A DNA stretch of 64,000 nucleotides from Magnetococcales bacterium (lineage in GTDB: Bacteria > Pseudomonadota > Magnetococcia > Magnetococcales > Magnetaquicoccaceae): assembly GCA_015231755.1 (NCBI GenBank), contig JADGAZ010000001.1, forward strand, positions 124,001-188,000, in the 5' to 3' direction. The notes under the pieces were generated by a model. The model saw only the letters and a list, made by a program, of their open reading frames with translations. It was not told the origin of the DNA and did not search any database. How positions within the stretch are numbered: the stretch's first letter is position 1; each line of letters begins with the position of its first letter. Position numbers and translations under genes: made by a program. Shown piece after piece: positions 8,664 through 15,432 of this stretch.

Positions 8664-9647
8664 ATGTCCAGATTGAGTGCCCGCATCATCGGAACCGGGT
8701 CTTATCTTCCGGAAAAACGCCTTCTCAATCAGGATCTGGCCCGCATGGTGGAGACCTCCGACGAGTGGGTCTTCTCCCGTACCGGCATCCGCGAGCGGCG
8801 CATCGCCGCGGATGGGGAGTTCACCTCGGACCTGGCGGTGGCGGCAGGTCGCAACGCCTTGCAGGCTGCCGGCATTCCCGCCGAATCCCTGGATCTGATC
8901 ATCGTGGCCACCACCACGCCGGACCTGATTTTTCCCTCCACCGCCGCCATCGTGCAGCACAAACTGGGGGTTTCTGCCACCCGCATGCCCGCGTTCGACG
9001 TGCAGGCGGTGTGCGCGGGATTTTTGCACGCCTTGTCGGTGGCGGATCAATACATTCGCACCGGCACCTGTTGGCGGGTTTTGGTCATCGGCGCTGAAAC
9101 CACCTCCCGCATCCTGGACTGGAGTGACCGGGGTACCTGCATCCTGTTCGGGGACGGGGCCGGAGCCGTGGTGCTGGAAGGGGAACTCAGCGGTGAACGG
9201 GGGATTCTGTCCACCCATCTCCACGCCGACGGCTCCCAGATGGAACTGCTGCTCACGGATGGGGGCATCTCCAGAGGCGTTCCCGCCGGCGGGGGCATGG
9301 GGGTGATCCGTATGCAAGGCAACGAGGTGTTCAAACAGGCGGTCAAGGCCATGGAGTCTTGCGTGGACGAAACCCTGCTGGCCAACAATTTGGCCAAGGA
9401 GCAGATCGATTGGCTGGTTCCCCATCAGGCCAACATTCGCATCATCCAAAGTACCGCCAAACGCCTCGGCATGCCCATGGAACGGGTCGCCGTCACCGTG
9501 GATCGCCATGGCAACACCTCGGCGGCCAGTGTCCCTCTGGCTCTCGACGAGGTGGTGCGGGCCGGACAGATTCATCCGGGACACCGGGTGCTGATGGTGG
9601 CTTTTGGCGGCGGGTTTACCTGGGGATCGGCCCTGGTCCGATGGTAA
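8664..9647 (+). CDS. fabH: 3-oxoacyl-ACP synthase III FabH
   Basis: A 327-residue ketosynthase that condenses acetyl-CoA with malonyl-ACP to start fatty acid elongation. The catalytic triad is visible: Cys117 in DVQAVCAGF, His in [10 protein letters not shown] and Asn in [10 protein letters not shown]. The protein also has the N-terminal [16 protein letters not shown] and the terminal [10 protein letters not shown] motifs. It begins four bases after plsX, completing the yceD-rpmF-plsX-fabH cluster. Confidence 0.97.
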   Translation: MSRLSARIIGTGSYLPEKRLLNQDLARMVETSDEWVFSRTGIRERRIAADGEFTSDLAVAAGRNALQAAGIPAESLDLIIVATTTPDLIFPSTAAIVQHKLGVSATRMPAFDVQAVCAGFLHALSVADQYIRTGTCWRVLVIGAETTSRILDWSDRGTCILFGDGAGAVVLEGELSGERGILSTHLHADGSQMELLLTDGGISRGVPAGGGMGVIRMQGNEVFKQAVKAMESCVDETLLANNLAKEQIDWLVPHQANIRIIQSTAKRLGMPMERVAVTVDRHGNTSAASVPLALDEVVRAGQIHPGHRVLMVAFGGGFTWGSALVRW

Positions 9648-9663
9648 CAAGGATCCTGTGGTC

Positions 9664-10518
9664 ATGAGTCATACGCCTTCGGAAATCATCTTTCTCGGCC
9701 ATTGTCCGGATCAGGTTGGACTGGATGCCCGCATCACCGGATTTTTCGCCGGGGAGCTGTTCAATATTCTCGATCTCTCCCAGCATTCGGAGCGGGGACG
9801 TTTTTTTATCCGCATCGAAGGCAGCGAGGAGGGGGAACGGCAATCCATTCAGACCTGGACCGAGAAATTCTTTCCCATCGCCCGGGAACTGGATATGGAA
9901 TATTCGTTTCATGATCCCATGGAACGGCCTCGGGTAGTGATGTTGTGTTCCAAGACGTTGTCGTGTCCCCTGGAGATCATCTCCCGTTGGCTCAGCGGGG
10001 ATTTGCGCATCGATCTGCGGGCGGTGATCAGCAACCATCTGGATATCGATCCGGTGGTGCGAAAGCTCGACATTCCGTTTCATCATGTTCCCACCCGGGA
10101 AAAGACCGTTGACTTCGAGCAGCATCAACTGCGCATTCTGGATCGCTACAGCCCGGATCTGGTGGTGCTGGCCCGCTACATGAAAATCCTCTCCGGTTCG
10201 TTCCTGGAGGAGGCCCGGGTTCCCATCCTCAACATTCATCACTCCTTTCTGCCCTCCTTTATCGGCAACGACCCTTACGAGCAGGCCTATCTGCGTGGCG
10301 TCAAGCTCATCGGGGCCACGGCCCATTTTGTCACCCGGGAACTGGACGAAGGCCCCATCATCCATCAGGATGTGGTGCGCATCGGTCATCAGTTCTCCGT
10401 GTCCGACATGAAGCAGGTGGGGGCCGATATCGAAAAACAGGTGTTGGCTTCCGCCTTGCGCAAATTCATCGAGCGCAAAATCATTCAATGGCAGGGCCGC
10501 ACCGTGGTCTTCCACTGA
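9664..10518 (+). CDS. purU: Formyltetrahydrofolate deformylase PurU
   Basis: A 284-residue enzyme that hydrolyses 10-formyl-THF to formate and THF and so supplies formate and balances the one-carbon pool. An N-terminal ACT domain (residues 1-85, with CPDQVGLDARITGFF) precedes the formyltransferase-like domain with VISNHLD, NIHHSFLPSFIGNDPY and DEGPIIHQDV; the His and Asp are catalytic. The ATG lies 17 bases after fabH, so it is probably the last gene of that operon. Confidence 0.95.
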   Translation: MSHTPSEIIFLGHCPDQVGLDARITGFFAGELFNILDLSQHSERGRFFIRIEGSEEGERQSIQTWTEKFFPIARELDMEYSFHDPMERPRVVMLCSKTLSCPLEIISRWLSGDLRIDLRAVISNHLDIDPVVRKLDIPFHHVPTREKTVDFEQHQLRILDRYSPDLVVLARYMKILSGSFLEEARVPILNIHHSFLPSFIGNDPYEQAYLRGVKLIGATAHFVTRELDEGPIIHQDVVRIGHQFSVSDMKQVGADIEKQVLASALRKFIERKIIQWQGRTVVFH

Positions 10519-10551
10519 AACGTCCGGGAAGTATGATCCGTTAATCAAATT

Positions 10552-10567
10552 TGGCATGAGATGTGCT
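10552..10567 (+). promoter_or_regulatory. Sigma-54-like promoter element
   Basis: TGGCATG, four bases, then GTGCT match the sigma-54 consensus TGGCAYR-N4-TTGCW except for one base in the -12 part. The GG and GC dinucleotides are the required 12 bases apart. It lies 60 bases upstream of a small orphan gene. An overlapping sigma-70 reading (TTGGCA, 18 bases, TTTAAT) is also possible. Chance occurrence is not excluded. Confidence 0.3.
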
Positions 10568-10626
10568 TGGTTTGTTTAATCGGATGGTCGCAAGACCTCA
10601 CCCTTGACGCATTAGGAAGATTCACC

Positions 10627-10986
10627 ATGCAACTCATGTCCCACAAGCAACCCCTTCCCGTTCGTCCTCCGCCGTCGATGCGTCATGCCATCTTCGACGC
10701 GGAGCATCGGACAGCCGACAACGAAAATGCCCGTCGTCTCTGGGCTGCGGTCCTGGAACGGGCCATTCTGGATCTCCAGGAACAAACCACCCGGGCCGAG
10801 GCCATGGAGTGGGTCAGTTCCAACCGGCGGGGCGTTGGTTCTTTTCAATGGATCTGCCAGCAGTTGGATATGGATCCCAGTTCGGTCAAGCACGCCCTGA
10901 TCAACATGTACGCCACCCAAACCATCCCGAAACGGGCCGCGCTGCGGTCGGGAGTGGGCCAGGGCGTCGTTTTGTCAAACCCCTGA
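10627..10986 (+). CDS. Uncharacterised 119-residue protein
   Basis: The frame begins earlier, but the ATG at 10627 has an AGGAAG site and the upstream codons look non-coding. The product has a disordered basic N-terminus and then a helical region with ARRLWAAVLERAILDLQEQ, AMEWVSSNRRGVGSFQWIC and LDMDPSSVKHALIN. The spacing of Trp, Arg and the final helix recalls small helix-turn-helix-like accessory proteins seen near prophages, but I do not recognise the family. It is preceded by a sigma-54-like element and followed by another small gene with a similar element. Confidence 0.65.
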   Translation: MQLMSHKQPLPVRPPPSMRHAIFDAEHRTADNENARRLWAAVLERAILDLQEQTTRAEAMEWVSSNRRGVGSFQWICQQLDMDPSSVKHALINMYATQTIPKRAALRSGVGQGVVLSNP

Positions 10987-11009
10987 CACGCTCGGGGTTG
11001 CCAAAATCC

Positions 11010-11025
11010 TGGAGCGATTCTTGCT
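11010..11025 (+). promoter_or_regulatory. Second sigma-54-like promoter element
   Basis: TGGAGCG, ATTC, TTGCT keeps the invariant GG and GC at 12-base spacing and an ideal -12 TTGCTA, but it deviates at two bases of the -24 part. It lies about 65 bases upstream of the 72-residue orphan gene. Confidence 0.28.
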
Positions 11026-11090
11026 AATTGGAGAGACAATGGCGGAATCCTTTGGATTCCATCCACTCTTCAATCGGCAAGGATCGTCCC

Positions 11091-11309
11091 ATGAACGTCA
11101 CCAGCAGTCTTATGACCGATATCAGCAGCATGAACGTGGTTCGTGCCCGCGAAGCCTCTCAGAAAATTTTCCAGAAGGTCCAGAATCAATCTGCGGCCAC
11201 CCTTCAGGTCATCAATCAACAAAACTCTGTGCCCAGCTACATGGCCTCCAAGGCTTATGTGGTCAGCATCTCCCCGCTGGCGGTGCAAAAAGGGGCCGCC
11301 CACTCCTGA
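11091..11309 (+). CDS. Small uncharacterised protein, possibly YjfB-like
   Basis: A 72-residue helical protein without cysteine or membrane segments. The N-terminus NVTSSLMTDISSMNVVRARE and a central helix (ASQKIFQKVQNQSAATLQVIN) faintly resemble the short YjfB-type putative motility proteins, but the similarity is too weak to name it. The frame is open from 11028; the ATG at 11091 is preferred because earlier codons overlap the candidate sigma-54 site. There is no strong ribosome-binding site. Codon use is like that of its neighbours. Confidence 0.5.
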   Translation: MNVTSSLMTDISSMNVVRAREASQKIFQKVQNQSAATLQVINQQNSVPSYMASKAYVVSISPLAVQKGAAHS

Positions 11310-11442
11310 TCTTTCACTCGGGCCGACCCGGCAGACGTGTGGCCACTCCTTGGCCTGCGTGATTTCTCTTGAGCTTTACACGTCATCCCCCTAGGATCGT
11401 CGGTATTGCTTCAGATCGTCATCATGTCTTTAAGGAGAGATC

Positions 11443-13317
11443 ATGGCCAAATACACGCTGCCCCCCAGGCTTACGGATTGGAAACAGTATCTCAAGTCCG
11501 GTGACCGGATTTTCATCGGCTCGAACGCCGCCTGTCCCCACGCCTTGACCGATGATCTCGTCAAGCACGCCGGCGACTTTCGTGATCTGGAGATGGTCCA
11601 TATTCTCATACTCGGTCCCCATCCGTGGACCGAAGCCAAATATGGCCGAACGTTCAACGTCAACTCCCTGTTTCTTGGCCCCGGCACCCGCAAGCCGGTG
11701 GCCTCCGGAGTGGCGGATTACACGCCCTGTTTCCTGTCCGAGATTCCTTCCCTGTTCACCGACGGGGTATTGCCCATCGATGTGGCCCTGATCCAGGTTT
11801 CGCCGCCGGATCAGTACGGCTACTGCTCTCTGGGACCGTCGGTGGATATCGTCGCTTCGGGCTGGAAATCCGCCCGGTGCGTCATTGCCCAGATCAATGC
11901 CCAGGTTCCCCGCACTCTGGGTGAGAGTTTCATCCATGTCAGCTCCATTCATGCTTGCATCGAAGCCGATCTGCCCATGCCGATGCTGGCCCCCCCGGAA
12001 CTGGATGACACCGCCATTCGCATCGGCCAATACGTGGCCCAATTGATCGAGGATGGCTCCACCTTGCAAATGGGCATCGGACGCATTCCGGATGCGGTGC
12101 TGCGCGCCCTCCCGGGACACAAGAATCTGGGTATCCATACCGAAATGTTTTCCGATGGGGTGATCGACCTGTTTCGCGCCGGGGTGATCAATAACGCGCA
12201 GAAAACGCTGCATCCAGGCAAGATGATCGTTTCGTTCTGCATGGGAACCCAAAAATTGTATGATTTTGTGGATAATAATCCGCATGTGGAGTTTCACCCC
12301 TCCGAGTATGTCAACAATCCCGCCATCATCGCCCGCAACCATAAAATGGTGGCCATCAACAGTGCCATCGAGGTGGATTTAAGCGGTCAGGTGGTTTCGG
12401 ACTCGGTGGGACGACGTTTCTACAGCGGCATCGGCGGACAGGTGGATTTCATTCGGGGTGCGGCCATGAGTCCGGGGGGACGACCCATCATCGCCTTGCC
12501 CTCCACCGCCAAGAACGGCACCATTTCCAAGATCGTTCCGTTTCTGACCGAAGGGTCGGGGGTGGTCACCTCCCGGGGGGATGTCCACTATGTGGTGACC
12601 GAATACGGTATCGCCACCCTGCGGGGGAAAAGCATCCGGGAACGCGCCCTGGAACTGATTCAGGTGGCCCATCCCGATTTCCGGGATACGTTGCTCTCCC
12701 AGGTGCGCACCCAGCACTGGGTTCCGGATTACCAGATTGCCCAGCCCAGTCGGATCGAGGAGTTGGGGGATCCCCAGGTGGTCAAACTGCGTCTCAAAGG
12801 CGGGGTTTACCAGATGCGACCGTTGCGGGCCGCGGATGAGCGGATCTATCAGAATTTCTTCTATTCCCACGACGACGAAACCGTGTTGCAACGCTATCGG
12901 TACCGCCCGGACGGCATGTCCCGTCAGAAGGCCAGTCACATGGTCAACGTCAATCAAAGTCGCGATCTGGCGTTATGCATCGTGCGGCGCAAGGGGCCGC
13001 ATGAAGCCATTCTGGCGGTGGGGCGTTATTTCTGGATGGAGTCGGAGAATACCGGGGATGCCAGCTTTGTGGTACGGGAGGGCAATCGGGCCAAGGGGAT
13101 GGCCAGCAGTCTGCTCAAGACCATGATCGATATCGCCCGCTCCCGCTCTCTGGTCGCTTTGAGTTGCGTGGTGCGGGTGGACAACAAACCCATGCGCAAG
13201 CTGTTGGAGAAGTTCTCCTTCGAGACCCACGCCGGCGGCGAACCCATGGAGTTGAAAATGGTGCTGTCTCTGACTCCCGGACCTACTCCTGGGGAGTGTC
13301 CGTCAACCCCGGAGTGA
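11443..13317 (+). CDS. Acetyl-CoA hydrolase/CoA-transferase fused to a GNAT acetyltransferase domain
   Basis: A 624-residue fusion. Residues 1-430 form a class I CoA-transferase of the acetyl-CoA hydrolase / 4-hydroxybutyrate CoA-transferase family, with the catalytic Glu in GIHTEMFSDG, the oxyanion region GIGGQVDFIRGA, and YVVTEYGIATLRGKSIRERA. Residues about 450-605 are a GNAT domain with YQMRPLRAADE and the acetyl-CoA loop REGNRAKGMASSLL. The first part should move CoA between short acyl groups and the second acetylate an unknown acceptor, perhaps a protein lysine. AAGGAGA precedes the ATG. The last 35 bases overlap the 3' end of the opposing diguanylate cyclase gene. Confidence 0.88.
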   Translation: MAKYTLPPRLTDWKQYLKSGDRIFIGSNAACPHALTDDLVKHAGDFRDLEMVHILILGPHPWTEAKYGRTFNVNSLFLGPGTRKPVASGVADYTPCFLSEIPSLFTDGVLPIDVALIQVSPPDQYGYCSLGPSVDIVASGWKSARCVIAQINAQVPRTLGESFIHVSSIHACIEADLPMPMLAPPELDDTAIRIGQYVAQLIEDGSTLQMGIGRIPDAVLRALPGHKNLGIHTEMFSDGVIDLFRAGVINNAQKTLHPGKMIVSFCMGTQKLYDFVDNNPHVEFHPSEYVNNPAIIARNHKMVAINSAIEVDLSGQVVSDSVGRRFYSGIGGQVDFIRGAAMSPGGRPIIALPSTAKNGTISKIVPFLTEGSGVVTSRGDVHYVVTEYGIATLRGKSIRERALELIQVAHPDFRDTLLSQVRTQHWVPDYQIAQPSRIEELGDPQVVKLRLKGGVYQMRPLRAADERIYQNFFYSHDDETVLQRYRYRPDGMSRQKASHMVNVNQSRDLALCIVRRKGPHEAILAVGRYFWMESENTGDASFVVREGNRAKGMASSLLKTMIDIARSRSLVALSCVVRVDNKPMRKLLEKFSFETHAGGEPMELKMVLSLTPGPTPGECPSTPE

Positions 13318-15037
13318 AGTGGCAGACCTGATTGCGTCCCTTTCTTTTGGCGGTATAGAGGGCCAGGTCCGCAGCCTTGAGCAAGGCTGCGGACCCCTCT
13401 TTCCCCGCCTCGGGGAAGATGGCCACGCCGATGCTCACGGTGACTTTCAGGTCATCGATCACCATTCTTTCGATACTTTGGCGCAACCGTTCCGCGGACC
13501 GGCCCACGCCGGCCTGTCCTGTGCTGGGCATGATGACGCAAAACTCTTCGCCGCCATAGCGGCAGGGGTAATCCACGGAGCGGAAATGCCCCTGCATCAC
13601 CTGGGCGATCCCTTTGAGGACACGATCCCCCTGATCGTGTCCGTGTTCGTCGTTGAACCGTTTGAAGTGGTCCACATCAAACAGCAGCAAACCCAGAATC
13701 AGGCCATAACGCTTGGCCCGGTCGTACTCCTCCACCAAGGCGGTGTCGAAGCGGCGGCGGTTGTAGAGTCCGGTCAGGGCGTCGGTATTGGAGAGTTTGC
13801 GCAGTTCGTCTTCCAGGGCTTTTTCCCGGGTGACGTCGCGGATCATGGCGGCGGATCCGATGGGGGCACCATGGGAATCGATAATGGTCGCGGCATGGGT
13901 TTGCAGCATGCGGTTGTTGAACCAGGCCAGTCCCGGCAGTTCGTGTGCGTGATCTTTGCACAGGGCCTGCATGTGTTCCGGATCGTTGAACAGTTGCAGG
14001 AATCCTTCCGCGCGGATTTGATCCGATGATTTGCCCAGCAGTCGTTCGGCAGCCGGATTGACCAGGGCCACCTGTTCGAGGCGGTCGGTCACCACGATGC
14101 CCTCCTGGGAGCCGAGGACGATGGTGTTGAGTTTGTCGTGTTCGCCCCGCAGGTTGTCCCAGGCGGTGCTCAACTGGGTGGTCATCTGGTTGAAGGCGGC
14201 GGCCACCTGACGGAATTCGGCGCATCCCTCTTCGGGGATGGCCCGGCTCAGGTTGTTGTTTTCGGGAGTGGTCAGGATGCGGGCCATGCGTTCCAGAGGA
14301 GTCACCGCCGAACGACGTACCGCCAGATGGATGATCGTCATGACCAAAGCGGCGATCAGGGTGCCGAAACCGAAGATCCACCAGCGGGCCTTTTCCACAT
14401 CCTCCCGTGCCTTGGCCAGGGACATGGTGAGCTTGATCACGCCCCGGAGTGGTTCGGTTTGACCATGGCAGGCACGACACTCCTCCTGGGAGGGGATCGG
14501 GGCGACAAAGGTCAGCAGTGGGGTGCCCTTGGCGGGATCCTGTTCGTAGAGCGGAACCTCGCGACCCGTGGTGAGCACCTTGCGCAAGGCTTCGGAATCC
14601 TTGGCCAATACCTGAACTTTATTTTCTTTTTTGCGCAGGGGGAAACGGTCGCCTCCGAGACGGCCATTGACGATGCGGATGGTGTCGTTGGTGAGGAACG
14701 CTTCGCTGCCATCGTGACGCAGAATGCGGAAATCCACCACGTCTGCCACACTTTCCAGATTTTTGATGAAATCAGCCGCAATTTCCGCGTCGCCGGCGAG
14801 CATGATGGTGCGCAATCCGCTGGCCACGCTTTTGGTGACCAACAACACGGCCCGTTCGTTTTGGCTCATGATGAGGTGTTCGTGGATCCGGGAGACCAGG
14901 GCCGACAGACCCAGCCAGCCGACAATGAAGGTGACTCCCACATAGACCAGGATCCGACCCCCCAGCCGGTCCATGATGCCATTCATCTGTCCGGTAACCG
15001 GGAAGATTTTTGGGAAGCGTGACAACCAAGTGATCAT
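13283..15037 (-). CDS. Membrane diguanylate cyclase with a haem-c type periplasmic sensor, HAMP and PAS
   Basis: A 584-residue protein. Two membrane helices (about residues 30-50 and 219-240) flank a periplasmic domain ending in CRACH at 187-191, a canonical c-type haem attachment motif. HAMP (about 241-295), PAS (about 300-405) and GGDEF (about 415-575) domains follow. The active-site motif is GGEEF (495-499), and an RxxD inhibitory site sits five residues before it (486-489). It should make c-di-GMP in response to a periplasmic signal sensed through haem, such as redox state or a gas ligand. Similar CxxCH-bearing sensor domains are known from Geobacter chemoreceptors. The 3' end overlaps the convergent CoA-transferase gene. 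Confidence 0.88.
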   Translation of the reverse strand: MITWLSRFPKIFPVTGQMNGIMDRLGGRILVYVGVTFIVGWLGLSALVSRIHEHLIMSQNERAVLLVTKSVASGLRTIMLAGDAEIAADFIKNLESVADVVDFRILRHDGSEAFLTNDTIRIVNGRLGGDRFPLRKKENKVQVLAKDSEALRKVLTTGREVPLYEQDPAKGTPLLTFVAPIPSQEECRACHGQTEPLRGVIKLTMSLAKAREDVEKARWWIFGFGTLIAALVMTIIHLAVRRSAVTPLERMARILTTPENNNLSRAIPEEGCAEFRQVAAAFNQMTTQLSTAWDNLRGEHDKLNTIVLGSQEGIVVTDRLEQVALVNPAAERLLGKSSDQIRAEGFLQLFNDPEHMQALCKDHAHELPGLAWFNNRMLQTHAATIIDSHGAPIGSAAMIRDVTREKALEDELRKLSNTDALTGLYNRRRFDTALVEEYDRAKRYGLILGLLLFDVDHFKRFNDEHGHDQGDRVLKGIAQVMQGHFRSVDYPCRYGGEEFCVIMPSTGQAGVGRSAERLRQSIERMVIDDLKVTVSIGVAIFPEAGKEGSAALLKAADLALYTAKRKGRNQVCHFTPGLTDTPQE

Positions 15038-15432
15038 GGCGACAATCTGGATTGGGGTGGCTGACAGTCCGGGCTACGAGGCAAGCCTGGGACGGAAAAA
15101 AAAGGGTGTATGACGCGCTTTATGCCAACGATCAAGTATGCATGATAATTTGGCAGGATCAAGGAGTATTTCCGCGAGTACCGGCAGTATCGAAATTTGA
15201 TAACCATTTAAAAATGGTGCATATTCAGAAGAAGAAGAGCATGAATTCTTGACTGGTGGGTTGCCTGGAGAGGGGTGGACCCTGCGCGCATGGTGAAAGA
15301 GTCGCAGAAAAATTCGGTTGGAAGGCGGGGAAGAGCAGGGGTGAGGAGCCTGGATTTCGGTGGGGATTCATGACGCCCGGTTTCCTTGAGCGGGATTTTT
15401 TGCTATGATCCCGGCTTAAGGGGAGATCATGC
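15038..15432. other. Divergent intergenic region with a candidate promoter
   Basis: About 395 bases between the divergent cyclase and histidine kinase genes, with no convincing gene. The middle (15,100-15,245) is AT-rich and holds an ACCATTT-AA-AAATGGT hairpin or operator-like repeat at 15203-15218. An extended -10 element, TGCTATGAT at 15401-15409, lies 24 bases before the kinase ATG. I saw no clear -35 partner. Confidence 0.5.
15401..15409 (+). promoter_or_regulatory. Extended -10 element for the histidine kinase operon
   Basis: TG-C-TATGAT fits an extended -10 promoter, which can work without a good -35 hexamer. It lies immediately upstream of the kinase gene and its GGGGAG ribosome-binding site. 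Confidence 0.35.

Noticed and set aside
15052-15252. 66-codon + frame between the cyclase and kinase genes
   Set aside because: It runs through the AT-rich regulatory region, lacks a ribosome-binding site and has no family features.
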